NCBI GenBank assembly: GCA_964558505.1
Contig: CAZLEI010000005.1
Coordinates: 1-64,000 of the forward strand
DNA from: CAYMPW01 sp964558505
GTDB lineage: Archaea; Thermoplasmatota; Thermoplasmata; Methanomassiliicoccales; Methanomethylophilaceae
Direction: 5' to 3'
Length of the DNA: 64,000 nt
The notes under the pieces were generated by a model. That model was not told the DNA's origin and did no database searches. It saw nothing but the letters and a program-made list of their open reading frames with translations. Positions 41,656 to 50,714 of the stretch are shown piece by piece; position 1 is the first letter of the stretch, and every line of letters starts with the position of its first letter. The translations under genes were made by a program, and so were the position numbers.

Positions 41656-42626
41656 TGTACCCCGAAGTGCGCCTTAGAAGGCTTAGACAGAGCGAGAAGA
41701 TGAGAGACCTGGTCAACGAGACCGCATTGGACCCCAAGGGGTTCGTGCTGCCCCTGTTCTTCGACGAGACCATCTCCGGACCGAGGACGGCGGACTCCAT
41801 GCCCGGCGTCACGACGTACCCCCTGAAAGGGTACGACGGCATCGCATCCGAGATCCAGGACAGCGGCGTCAACAGCGTCCTGCTGTTCGGGGTGCCCGCG
41901 AAGAAGGACGCCGTCGGATCCGGCGCATACGCGAAGGACGGCGTGGTGCAGAAGGCCATAGAGGGCCTGAAGGAATGCTCCGACCTGCTCGTCATATCCG
42001 ACCTCTGCCTCTGCGAGTACACCGATCACGGCCACTGCGGAGTGCTGGACTGCTGCGGGCACGTCGAGAACGACCCCACCATAGACCTGTACGCCAAGAC
42101 CGCCGTCTCACAGGCGGACGCAGGCGCGGACATCATCGCCCCCAGCGGCATGATGGACGGGCAGATCGCCGCCATCCGCCAGGCGCTGGACGATGCGAAC
42201 CACAAGGACGTCGCGATAATGGCCTACAGCGCCAAGTTCTACAGCGCGTACTACGGGCCGTTCCGCGACGTTGCCTGCTCCGCGCCCGGCAAGGGCAACC
42301 GCGCAGGGTACCAGATGCCCTGCGGGAACAGGAAGGAGGCCATGCGCGAGATAGAATTCGACATCGCCGAGGGCGCGGACATCATAATGGTGAAGCCCGC
42401 CGGCCCGTACCTGGACATCATCAGGGACGCCGCCAACACCTTCGACCTCCCGCTCGCCGCATACCAGGTGTCCGGGGAGTACGCCATGATCAAGGCCGCC
42501 GCCCGCAACAACTGGATAGACGGCGACAGGGTCATGATGGAATCCCTGCTCGGCATCAAGAGGGCGGGCGCCGACATAATAATCACTTATTTCGCCCAGG
42601 AAGCCGCCCGGGCACTGAGGGGATAA
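41652..42626 (+). CDS. hemB: porphobilinogen synthase (delta-aminolevulinate dehydratase)
   Basis: A 324-residue enzyme condensing two aminolevulinates to porphobilinogen. Schiff-base lysines are K195 (Y-S-A-K-F) and K248 (M-V-K-P-A). The zinc site cysteines C119, C121 and C129 in D-L-C-L-C-E-Y-T-D-H-G-H-C-G show a Zn-dependent form. Ends in TAA, one base before hemL. Confidence 0.95.
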   Translation: MMYPEVRLRRLRQSEKMRDLVNETALDPKGFVLPLFFDETISGPRTADSMPGVTTYPLKGYDGIASEIQDSGVNSVLLFGVPAKKDAVGSGAYAKDGVVQKAIEGLKECSDLLVISDLCLCEYTDHGHCGVLDCCGHVENDPTIDLYAKTAVSQADAGADIIAPSGMMDGQIAAIRQALDDANHKDVAIMAYSAKFYSAYYGPFRDVACSAPGKGNRAGYQMPCGNRKEAMREIEFDIAEGADIIMVKPAGPYLDIIRDAANTFDLPLAAYQVSGEYAMIKAAARNNWIDGDRVMMESLLGIKRAGADIIITYFAQEAARALRG

Positions 42627-42627
42627 G

Positions 42628-43902
42628 ATGACCTGCGACAGGTCCGGGAAGCTCTACGCGGAATCCGTCGGACTGACGCCGGGCGGGGTCTCGAGCCCCG
42701 TGCGCGCGTTCTCGCCCGCCCCGCTGTTCTTCGAGAAGGGAGAGGGCTGCCGCGCCACCGACGCGGACGGCAACGTGTACGTGGACATGTGCATGGCATA
42801 CGGCCCGCTGATAGGCGGACACGCCTGCCCCGAATCCGTCGCCGCCGCCCTGAAGCAGATGCCGAAGGGCACGGTCTACGGTGCGCCGTCCGTCCCCGAG
42901 CTCGACCTGATAAAGAGGCTCTGCGGGATCGTCCCGTCGATGGACATGGTCCGCCTGGCGTCCTCGGGCACCGAGGCCACCATGCACGCGATCCGCCTTG
43001 CCCGCGGATTCTCCGGCAAGGACGGCATAGTCAAGATGAAAGGAGGGTTCCACGGTGCCCACGATGCCGTGCTGGTCAAGGCCGGCTCTGGGTCCGCCGA
43101 GTGCCTGCCCGGTTCCGCGGGGGTCCCCGCCGATGCGGTGAGGAACACCCGGACGGTGGAGTACAACGACGCTTCCGCCATGGAATCGCTACTGGACGGC
43201 GACGAGGGCATCGGATGCATAATCATGGAGCCGGTCATGGGGAACGTCGGCGTCGTTCCCCCCGAGAAAGGATACCTGGACGAGGTGAAGAGGATCGCCG
43301 CGTCCCACGGCGCGGTCCTGATATTCGACGAGGTCATCTCCGGATGCAGGCTCTCCCCGGGCGGTGCGCAGGAGATGTTCGGGACCACTCCCGACATGAC
43401 TACCATGGCCAAGATCATCGGCGGCGGATTCCCCGCAGGGGCGTTCGGAGGCCGCAGGGAGATCATGGAGATGGTCGCGCCCGCAGGCCCGGTCTATGCC
43501 GCAGGCACATTCTCCGGCAACCCGGTCAGCGCGGCCGCCGGCCTGGCCACCATCGACATGATGATGAGGCCGGGTGCGTACGACCGCCTCAACAAGAGGT
43601 CCGCGGACCTAGCCGGCTCCCTGAGGGATTCCCTCGCGGACAGCGGGGTGAAGGGATGCGTCAACTGCGTCGGGTCGATGATGTCCGTGTTCTTCGGGCT
43701 CGACCGCGTCACCAACGGCACGGAGGCGGCCGGCACCGACCGCGGCGCCTTCGACAGGCTGTTCAGGTTCATGCTGAAGAGGGGGGTGTACCTCCCGCCG
43801 TCCGCGTTGGAGGTCTGGTTCATGTCCGTCGCCCACGACGACGACGGCGTGAGGCTTGTGTCCGAGTCCTTCGCGGACTTCCTGAAGGAGGAGAGGAAAT
43901 GA
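42628..43902 (+). CDS. hemL: glutamate-1-semialdehyde 2,1-aminomutase
   Basis: A 424-residue fold-type I PLP enzyme making 5-aminolevulinate from glutamate-1-semialdehyde. The PLP lysine is K262 in T-M-A-K-I-I-G-G-G-F-P-A-G-A, with F-D-E-V-I near 233-237 binding the cofactor ring. S-S-G-T-E-A near 112-117 contacts phosphate. The motif set separates it from other class III aminotransferases, and the operon confirms the role. ATGA overlap with hemC. Confidence 0.94.
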   Translation: MTCDRSGKLYAESVGLTPGGVSSPVRAFSPAPLFFEKGEGCRATDADGNVYVDMCMAYGPLIGGHACPESVAAALKQMPKGTVYGAPSVPELDLIKRLCGIVPSMDMVRLASSGTEATMHAIRLARGFSGKDGIVKMKGGFHGAHDAVLVKAGSGSAECLPGSAGVPADAVRNTRTVEYNDASAMESLLDGDEGIGCIIMEPVMGNVGVVPPEKGYLDEVKRIAASHGAVLIFDEVISGCRLSPGGAQEMFGTTPDMTTMAKIIGGGFPAGAFGGRREIMEMVAPAGPVYAAGTFSGNPVSAAAGLATIDMMMRPGAYDRLNKRSADLAGSLRDSLADSGVKGCVNCVGSMMSVFFGLDRVTNGTEAAGTDRGAFDRLFRFMLKRGVYLPPSALEVWFMSVAHDDDGVRLVSESFADFLKEERK

Positions 43903-44771
43903 TAATAGGATCCAGAGAGAGCAAGCTCGCCATGCGCCAGACGGAGATATTCATCTCGCGCATGGGCGCGGCCCACCCGGAGGTCGGTACCGAGGTCATC
44001 GGGATAAAATCCCTGGGAGACATCGACCTCACGTCCCCGTTGGACCAGTTGGACAACATCGGGGCGTTCGTCAGGGAGCTGGACGAGGCCATACTCGACG
44101 GCAGGATAGACATCTCGGTGAACTCGCTCAAGGACATCCCCATAGAGATGCCCGAAGGGCTCACGATCGGCGCGATCATGAAGCGCGACTCCACCGAAGA
44201 CGTCATGCTGCCCATGGCCCTGGAGGACCTCCCGCAGGGTGCCGTCCTCGGAACGGCGTCCGTCCGCAGGTCGGCGCTGATAAAGTCCGTCAGACCGGAC
44301 ATATCTATCGCCCCGCTCAGGGGGAACATACACACCCGCTTGGACAAGCTGGACCGCGGAGAGTACGACGCCATCGTGCTGGCCAAGGCGGGCCTGGAGA
44401 GGATGGGCATAGAGAGGCCGATGTTCTCCATGGACCCGAAGGTGTTCGTGCCCGCCCCCGCGCAGGGCGCCATAGCTGTCGAATGCAGGTCCGACGACAA
44501 GGAGACCCTCGCCCTGCTCGCGGCCGTCGACGATGCCGACACGCGCACCGCCGTCACCGCGGAGAGGGCGATCATGAGGGCGATGGGCGCAGGCTGCTCG
44601 TCGCCGGTAGGTATCAACGCCAAGGTCACCGCGGACGGCATAGCCGTCGAGGCCGTGTCCTTCGCATTCACAGATGAGCCGGTCAGGCTCAGCACGGTGC
44701 TGCCCGCGGGGTACACCGACGGGGACATCCGCAGGCTGTCCTCGATCCTAAAAGGAGAGTGCACGGAATGA
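43899..44771 (+). CDS. hemC: hydroxymethylbilane synthase (porphobilinogen deaminase)
   Basis: A 290-residue enzyme polymerising four porphobilinogens. The dipyrromethane cofactor cysteine is C233 in G-A-G-C-S-S-P-V-G. Other signatures are S-L-K-D-I-P near 76-81, G-T-A-S-V-R-R near 118-124 and P-A-P-A-Q-G-A-I-A near 185-193. A GGAGAGG ribosome-binding site overlaps the hemL end; its stop overlaps cobA by 4 nt. Confidence 0.95.
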   Translation: MIIGSRESKLAMRQTEIFISRMGAAHPEVGTEVIGIKSLGDIDLTSPLDQLDNIGAFVRELDEAILDGRIDISVNSLKDIPIEMPEGLTIGAIMKRDSTEDVMLPMALEDLPQGAVLGTASVRRSALIKSVRPDISIAPLRGNIHTRLDKLDRGEYDAIVLAKAGLERMGIERPMFSMDPKVFVPAPAQGAIAVECRSDDKETLALLAAVDDADTRTAVTAERAIMRAMGAGCSSPVGINAKVTADGIAVEAVSFAFTDEPVRLSTVLPAGYTDGDIRRLSSILKGECTE

Positions 44772-45508
44772 CAGGAAAAGTATATCTGGTCGGTGCGGGG
44801 CCCGGGGATCCCGGCCTCATGACCGTGAAAGGATTGGAACTGCTCAGGGCTGCCGACACTGTCGTGTACGACGCGCTGGCCAACCATGTCCTGCTGGACG
44901 AATGCAAGAACGCCGAGCTCATCGACGCCGGCAAGAGGGGAGGGAACCACACCCTCAGGCAGTTCGAGACCAACGCACTGCTCGTCAAGCTCGCCCAGGA
45001 GGGCAAGACCGTCGTCCGCCTCAAGGGAGGGGACCCGTTCATGTTCGGCAGGGGCGCCGAGGAGGCCGAAGAGCTCAGGAAGGCCGGCGTGGAGGTCCAC
45101 GTGGTGCCCGGGATATCGTCCACCATATCCGTGCCGGAGCTGGCGGGGATACCGGTCACCCACCGCGACCACACGCCCCTCGTCACATTCATCACCGGTC
45201 ACGAGAAGAACGACCGCGCCGAGGACCGCATCGACTGGCGGGCGCTCGTCGGAGGCCACGGCACCATCGTGATCCTCATGGGCATGAGCAACGCCGGGTA
45301 CATCTCGTCCGAGCTCGTGGCGGGCGGCATGCCGGCCGGCACCGCCGCCGCCATAATCACCAACGGGTCCACGCCCGAGCAGAAGGTCGCGGTGACGACC
45401 GTCGGGGACCTGGAGGGCACCATCAAGAGAGAGGGCCTGGCCGCTCCCGGCGTCATGGTCATCGGGAGCGTCGCCGAGCTCAGGGGAATCCTCGGTGACC
45501 TTTCATGA
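44768..45508 (+). CDS. cobA: uroporphyrinogen-III C-methyltransferase
   Basis: A 246-residue SAM-dependent methylase making precorrin-2 from uroporphyrinogen III, the branch to cobalamin, siroheme and F430. Motifs are V-G-A-G-P-G-D-P-G-L near 7-16, R-L-K-G-G-D-P-F near 83-90 and V-P-G-I-S near 111-115. The ATG at 44768 has AAAGGAG at correct spacing; a GTG at 44759 is too close to it. Coupled to hemC and hemD by 4-nt overlaps. Confidence 0.94.
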   Translation: MTGKVYLVGAGPGDPGLMTVKGLELLRAADTVVYDALANHVLLDECKNAELIDAGKRGGNHTLRQFETNALLVKLAQEGKTVVRLKGGDPFMFGRGAEEAEELRKAGVEVHVVPGISSTISVPELAGIPVTHRDHTPLVTFITGHEKNDRAEDRIDWRALVGGHGTIVILMGMSNAGYISSELVAGGMPAGTAAAIITNGSTPEQKVAVTTVGDLEGTIKREGLAAPGVMVIGSVAELRGILGDLS

Positions 45509-46275
45509 CGTTGCTGGCATTCACCCGCCCGGGCAAGAGGATCGGGGAATCCGTCGCCCTGGCGGAATCCATGGGGTTCGATGTGCTCGCCGCACCGTCG
45601 CTGGAGATAATGGACGGATACCCCGAGGACTTCGCCGAGGCCGAGAAGCTGATCACAGCCGGCGGCGTCGACATCATGGTGTTCGGATCGGCCACCGCCG
45701 TGGAGGAATGCGTCCGCGTATGGGGCGGCAGGTTCCCCGCGCTCGCGAAGATGTCGGTCGCCGTGTCCATCGGCCCGAACACCGCGGCCGCGCTGAGGAA
45801 CGCCGGCATAGAGCCCGCCATGTCCCCGGACGACCACAGCTCCTACGGTCTGGTCGAACTCCTCAAGGAGGATGCGAAAGGCAAGAGGATCATGCTCGTC
45901 AGGTCCGACATGGGCTCCGAGGTCCTGAAATCCGGGCTCGTGGAGGCCGGCGCCGACGTCACCGAGTTCGCCGCCTACAGGCTGAAGACCGCAGGCGCCA
46001 CGCCCGAGATGGACGCCATCATGGACGCGCTGCTGGCCGGAAAAGTTGATGTCCTGGCGTTCACCAGCCCGATGTCGGCGGCCTCGTTCGTCGCCATGCT
46101 CTCGGGCAGATGCGGCGATGCCGAGGCCATGTCCGCGCTCCGCGGATGCAAAGTGGCCGCCATCGGCACGCCGACGGCACTCAAACTGGAAGAACTGGGC
46201 AGGAGGCCGGACATCGTCCCCTCCAAGACCACGTTCCCCGACATGCTGGAAGCCATCAGGGCATCCGCGGCATGA
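45505..46275 (+). CDS. hemD: uroporphyrinogen-III synthase
   Basis: A 256-residue enzyme cyclising hydroxymethylbilane with inversion of ring D. The family is poorly conserved in sequence. The two Rossmann-like lobes, the F-G-S-A-T-A-V-E element near 57-64, an F-T-S-P-M-S-A-A-S-F segment near 185-194 and the position directly after cobA support the call. Last gene of the operon, ending 37 bp from the convergent cbiA stop. Confidence 0.85.
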   Translation: MTLLAFTRPGKRIGESVALAESMGFDVLAAPSLEIMDGYPEDFAEAEKLITAGGVDIMVFGSATAVEECVRVWGGRFPALAKMSVAVSIGPNTAAALRNAGIEPAMSPDDHSSYGLVELLKEDAKGKRIMLVRSDMGSEVLKSGLVEAGADVTEFAAYRLKTAGATPEMDAIMDALLAGKVDVLAFTSPMSAASFVAMLSGRCGDAEAMSALRGCKVAAIGTPTALKLEELGRRPDIVPSKTTFPDMLEAIRASAA

Positions 46276-46312
46276 ACCGGATGTCCGGTGCGGACGTCTT
46301 CCGAGACGGCCG

Positions 46313-47668
46313 TCACCGGCGTTCGGATGCGTATTCTATGCAGCTCTCCAGGAACTTCATCGGGACGATCGGATTGGAATAATAGTACAGGTGGGGGAAT
46401 CCCGCCATGAGCGTGCCGGTCCCGTGCTCGCACATGTACTTCCTGCCGCTGACCTTGGCCGCTTCGCAGTCCGATCCGCAGTTCTCGCTGTCCCAATAGT
46501 GGAACTCGTGGGCCTTGACCGAATCCCCCGACTGCAGGACCATCATGTCCTTCCCGGCGGTGACTGTGATGTAACCGAACCTGGCGAGATGCTTGGAATT
46601 GTACGTGCGGCCAGGCACCGCACCGACCATCGGGTACGACATGCCGGAGGCATCCTCCATCGTCTCGTGGAGGTACATGAAACCGCCGCATTCCGCCATG
46701 CACGGCATCCCGGATGCGATCTTGGAGCGTATGTCCTCCAGCATGCTCTTGTTCGACGACAGCTCCTCCGCATGAAGCTCCGGGTACCCGCCGTACAGTA
46801 TGAGCCCGTCGGCCTCCGGCACCTTGCTGTCATGCAACGGCGAGAACCTCACGATCTCTGCGCCGGTCTCCTCCAGCAGGCGGATGTTGTCGGCGTAGAT
46901 GAAGCAGAAGGCCTCGTCGTCCGCCAGGGCGACACGGGCATGCCCCGCCCATCCGTGCTCCTGGGCGAGGTACTCGTAATCGGGTGCGTCGCCCGCGATG
47001 CGCAGGAGAGCATCGATGTCCAGGGTCTCTTCCAGAACCCGTGCCAGACGGTGGAGCTTATCCTTGAGGCCATCGATCTCGGAAGGGAGCACGAGGCCAA
47101 GGTGCCTGCTCTCCAGGACCAGGTCCTTGACGTTGGGCACGTACCCGACGACCTCGACGTCCGTATCGGATTCTATCCTCTCCTTGATCTTCGGGTACAG
47201 GGAAGCCGGCAGATTGTTCAGGATGACCCCGCGTATGTTGTTGGGCTCGAACTCGACGAATCCCTTCACCACCGGGACGATGGAGAGGCTGGCACCGCGG
47301 CAGTTGACGACCAGCACGACCGGGGCGTCGATCCTGCGGGACACATCGTGCGTGCTACACACGGCCTCTGCGGCCTCGGTGCCGTCGTAGAATCCCATGA
47401 CGCCTTCGATGACCGAGATGTCCGCATCCTCCGCCGTCCTGCCGAAGAGGTACCTCATGGTGTCCCTGTCGGTGAAGAACGGGTCCAGGTTCAGCGACTT
47501 GGCGCCTATAACCCTGCTGTGGAACATTGGGTCGATGTAATCCGGACCGCATTTGAACGATGCGACATCCAGGCCGCGGTCGACGAGCGCCTGCAGTATG
47601 CCGCAGGTCACCAGGGTCTTGCCGCTGTTGCTGGACGGCGCCGCCAGCACGAGTCTGGGGATCTTCAC
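46313..47668 (-). CDS. cbiA: cobyrinate a,c-diamide synthase (CbiA; CfbB-like role possible)
   Basis: A 451-residue glutamine- and ATP-dependent amidase. The N-terminal DTB-synthetase-like lobe has S-S-N-S-G-K-T near 12-18. The C-terminal triad-type amidotransferase lobe has G-G-Y-P-E-L-H followed by the cysteine in M-A-E-C-G-G. It amidates the a and c side chains of cobyrinate; methanogen relatives (CfbB) do this on Ni-sirohydrochlorin for F430, so this protein may serve either or both. GTG start at 47668 overlaps the upstream stop (GTGA); another in-frame GTG lies at 47686. Confidence 0.9.
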   Translation of the reverse strand: MKIPRLVLAAPSSNSGKTLVTCGILQALVDRGLDVASFKCGPDYIDPMFHSRVIGAKSLNLDPFFTDRDTMRYLFGRTAEDADISVIEGVMGFYDGTEAAEAVCSTHDVSRRIDAPVVLVVNCRGASLSIVPVVKGFVEFEPNNIRGVILNNLPASLYPKIKERIESDTDVEVVGYVPNVKDLVLESRHLGLVLPSEIDGLKDKLHRLARVLEETLDIDALLRIAGDAPDYEYLAQEHGWAGHARVALADDEAFCFIYADNIRLLEETGAEIVRFSPLHDSKVPEADGLILYGGYPELHAEELSSNKSMLEDIRSKIASGMPCMAECGGFMYLHETMEDASGMSYPMVGAVPGRTYNSKHLARFGYITVTAGKDMMVLQSGDSVKAHEFHYWDSENCGSDCEAAKVSGRKYMCEHGTGTLMAGFPHLYYYSNPIVPMKFLESCIEYASERR

Positions 47669-49683
47669 CTGCCAGGCCCCCTGCACACCGCGATGTACAC
47701 CGGGTTCTGGGCGTTCATCATGTGGTACAGGCCCACCTCGCGTGCCTTGGACACCGAGACGCAGGTTATCTCCTCCTCGATAAGTCCCAGCACCCTGATG
47801 CAGTTGACGATCTCCGCGATGGTCTCGAGCGTCACCGCGTTCATGACTATCCTGACGTCCGGGTTCGCCTCGATCAGCATCTTGAGTATCTCCTTCATGT
47901 TGCCGGAGGACCCGCCGATGAAGGCGTGGGTGGGCGCCGGAAGGCCTATCAGGGCCTTCGGTGCGGTCCCGGTCACCGGGATCACGTTGGGCGTCTTGAA
48001 CTTCACTTTGTTGACCTCGATCAGGTTGACCGCATCAGGCTCCTTCTCGATGGCATAGACCCTGCCCTCGACGGAGACCAGCGCCATCTGCACCGACACA
48101 GATCCCGTGCCTGCCCCGATGTCGTACACGACGGAGTCCTCTTCCAATGCGAGCTTGGACACCGACAGCGTGCGGACCTCGCTCTTGGTCATCGGGGCGC
48201 TGCCGCGCACGAACTCGGAATCGTCGATGCCGAAGGGACGGACCGTGACGTCGGGGTTCTCCACCACGGCGACGCACAGCTTGGAATAGGGGATGTTCTT
48301 GAGGTCCGAGGGATGTCCGACGAGGATTCTCTCCGCCTCGGATCCGAGGTCCATGCCCAGCGATACCGTGACGTCGTCCATGTCGTACTCCGCGAGCATG
48401 GCGCACAGGTCCCTGGCACGGGTGGTGTCGTCGAAAAGCGTGAAGACCTTGGGGCATCTGGATATCTCGCCGACGAGGTTGGCGTTGCGTCCGTGGATGC
48501 TCATAGGGCGCACATCCTGCCACGGGATCTCGAGCTTGGAGCAGAGGTACACCATGGAGGATATGCCGCAGATGGCCGACACATCGTACTCGGTGCGGTC
48601 GAGGACCTCGAAGAGGCGCTTCGCGCCGCTGTAGAACCCGACGTCCCCGGACAGGAGCACGACGGCCTTCTTGTACTCGTGATGATCGCCGAGGTAATCC
48701 GATATCGTCTCGGCGTGGTAGCTGACGAAGGTGTCGCGGTCGCCCACGTCCACCGAGCGGACCATGCGGTCGGCTCCGATGAGCAGGTCCGCGTCCGCGA
48801 TGGCCGCCACGGCGTCGGCGGTCATGCCGCCCGGGCTGCCCATACCTATGCCCACGAGGGTGACCTTGCGCATGCCCTTCGGGCTGAAGGACGGGTCCGC
48901 CGGCGGTGCAGGGAGATCGAACGTCCCTCCCAGGAGGGAGACGACCTCGGTGAACGATAATCCCGCCGTCTCCGGCGGCCTGCCGACGAGGATTATCCTC
49001 GTGCCGGCCCTGCGTGCCGCGCGCACCTTCTCGTCGAATCCCCCGGGAAGCCCGGAATCCTTCGTGACCATGTACTTGGCGTCGATCTGCTTCAGCATGG
49101 CGAAGTTCAGGTCCTCGGAGAACGGTCCCTGCATGGCTATGAGGTTCTTCCCCTCGAAACCGAGCTGCGCGCAGGCGGCGGCGACGGACGCCAGGGACAA
49201 CACCCTTGCGAACACGCGGTCCCTGTACCCCTCTATCACGGTGAATTTACCGATCTCCTTGCTTCCGGTGGCGACGAGCACGTTGCCCTCGGTGCCCTTC
49301 AGGTACTCGGCGGCAGCGGCGACGTCCGGGACGCATATGATGTCGCTGTCGTGGGCATGGCCGCCCTCTGCCCTGAGCAGGCGGATGTACTCCACTCCCG
49401 CCTCGGCGCATGCGGCCTTGATGTTCTCCGATACGATCACGGCGTAGGGATGCGTGGCATCCACCACCGCCGCGAACCCCTTGCGCATGAGGTCGGCCAT
49501 GGCCGCTACGTCCAGGCGCGCCGCCGTGACCTCGACGTTCTCGGTCTCCTCTATGAGCTGCTTGCCGTAATCGGTGGCCACGCAGGCATGCACTTTCACT
49601 CCAGCCCCGCCGAGGAACTCGGTGAGGATCCTACCTTCGGTCGTCCCTGCGAACACAAGGACCTTCCCTTTGCCGTTCATCAT
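47665..49683 (-). CDS. CbiJ-CbiE-CbiT triple fusion (precorrin-6A reductase / precorrin-6B C5,15-methyltransferase-decarboxylase)
   Basis: A 672-residue three-domain enzyme. Residues about 7-257 are CbiJ/CobK-like (V-L-V-F-A-G-T-T-E-G-R at 8-18; D-A-T-H-P-Y at 75-80), reducing cobalt-precorrin-6A. About 272-480 are CbiE (V-G-I-G-M-G-S-P-G-G near 277-286), a tetrapyrrole methylase fold. About 486-672 are CbiT, with SAM motif D-I-G-A-G-T-G-S at 521-528, methylating and decarboxylating. CbiE-CbiT fusions (CobL) are common; adding CbiJ puts three consecutive steps in one chain. ATGA overlap with cbiG; GTGA with cbiA. Confidence 0.9.
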   Translation of the reverse strand: MMNGKGKVLVFAGTTEGRILTEFLGGAGVKVHACVATDYGKQLIEETENVEVTAARLDVAAMADLMRKGFAAVVDATHPYAVIVSENIKAACAEAGVEYIRLLRAEGGHAHDSDIICVPDVAAAAEYLKGTEGNVLVATGSKEIGKFTVIEGYRDRVFARVLSLASVAAACAQLGFEGKNLIAMQGPFSEDLNFAMLKQIDAKYMVTKDSGLPGGFDEKVRAARRAGTRIILVGRPPETAGLSFTEVVSLLGGTFDLPAPPADPSFSPKGMRKVTLVGIGMGSPGGMTADAVAAIADADLLIGADRMVRSVDVGDRDTFVSYHAETISDYLGDHHEYKKAVVLLSGDVGFYSGAKRLFEVLDRTEYDVSAICGISSMVYLCSKLEIPWQDVRPMSIHGRNANLVGEISRCPKVFTLFDDTTRARDLCAMLAEYDMDDVTVSLGMDLGSEAERILVGHPSDLKNIPYSKLCVAVVENPDVTVRPFGIDDSEFVRGSAPMTKSEVRTLSVSKLALEEDSVVYDIGAGTGSVSVQMALVSVEGRVYAIEKEPDAVNLIEVNKVKFKTPNVIPVTGTAPKALIGLPAPTHAFIGGSSGNMKEILKMLIEANPDVRIVMNAVTLETIAEIVNCIRVLGLIEEEITCVSVSKAREVGLYHMMNAQNPVYIAVCRGPGR

Positions 49684-50714
49684 ATCACCTTATCGAAATC
49701 TACTGTGAGATCATCCATCGCGACCGCCGCTGTGACGCCCGACGACGCGTATCTCCTTACGACCAGCCTTCCGCCGGATGCCGCCGCCGCCCTTTCGCAG
49801 ACGCAGCCGACCCCGGCGACCTCCATGACCTTCTCCGATACCGGGAAATCCCCGGGCACGGCCGCCAGCTCCTCCGCCGTGTAGAACACCGCGGGCACTG
49901 ACAGGCGCCCTGCGAGCTCCGCTATGCCGGGCTCATCGGCCTTTATGTCGATGCTGGCGACCCTGGCCACGCTGTCGGCCGATATGCCCGCCCCGGCGAG
50001 CGCCTCTTCCACCACGCTCCATATCTCGTCCGCGGTCTTGCCCCGCCTGCATCCGATGCCGACGGTGCAGCACCTGGGCGTCAGGACCAGGGTCCTGCCG
50101 TACGGGCCGTCCGATGCCTTCGCGGTCACCGCGATGCCCACCTCGCCCTCGGACGACAAGGTAAGCCCGCGGGGCAGGTCCCCCGATATCGGGAAATCCG
50201 ACGAGAAGGACACCGGCCTCCCATCCAACAGACGGGCGGCGACCTCTTTCGCCACCCGGAAACTGCCGATGCGCATGCCCCTGACGGCTGCGAACTCGTC
50301 GACGGCGAACAGGCCGTTGACGTCCGTGGCCGTGGTGACCACGGGGATCGCCCCGACGCCGGCCGCGATCCTCTCCGCAAGGCGGTTGCAGCCGCCGACA
50401 TGCCCGGACACCAACGAGATGACGAACCTGCACGCCTCGTCCATGCAGACCACCGCGGGGTCCGTCGCCTTGCTCTTCAGATACGGGGCTATCGCGCGGA
50501 CCGCGATGCCGGTGGCGCCCACGAACACCAATGCGTCCGCGGCGGCGAAGGACGACCCCGTCCATTCGGAGAGGCCGACGTCCAATGCGGACGCCCCCGG
50601 CGTGGCGGAGGACGATCTCGAGTACACGGTGACATCGTCCCCTGCGAGGGCGTCGGCCACGCGGAGCGCGGAGGCGCACCCCCTTGCCGTGAAACATATT
50701 ACATGTATTATCAT
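49680..50714 (-). CDS. cbiG: cobalt-precorrin-5A hydrolase
   Basis: A 344-residue enzyme opening the delta-lactone of cobalt-precorrin-5A with loss of acetaldehyde. F-V-G-A-T-G-I-A-V-R near 65-74, L-V-S-G-H-V-G-G near 103-110 and a C-terminal domain starting V-G-I-G-C-R-R-G are the family signatures. The ATG at 50714 overlaps the cbiD TGA (ATGA), placing it second in the minus-strand corrin operon. Confidence 0.92.
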   Translation of the reverse strand: MIIHVICFTARGCASALRVADALAGDDVTVYSRSSSATPGASALDVGLSEWTGSSFAAADALVFVGATGIAVRAIAPYLKSKATDPAVVCMDEACRFVISLVSGHVGGCNRLAERIAAGVGAIPVVTTATDVNGLFAVDEFAAVRGMRIGSFRVAKEVAARLLDGRPVSFSSDFPISGDLPRGLTLSSEGEVGIAVTAKASDGPYGRTLVLTPRCCTVGIGCRRGKTADEIWSVVEEALAGAGISADSVARVASIDIKADEPGIAELAGRLSVPAVFYTAEELAAVPGDFPVSEKVMEVAGVGCVCERAAAASGGRLVVRRYASSGVTAAVAMDDLTVDFDKVI

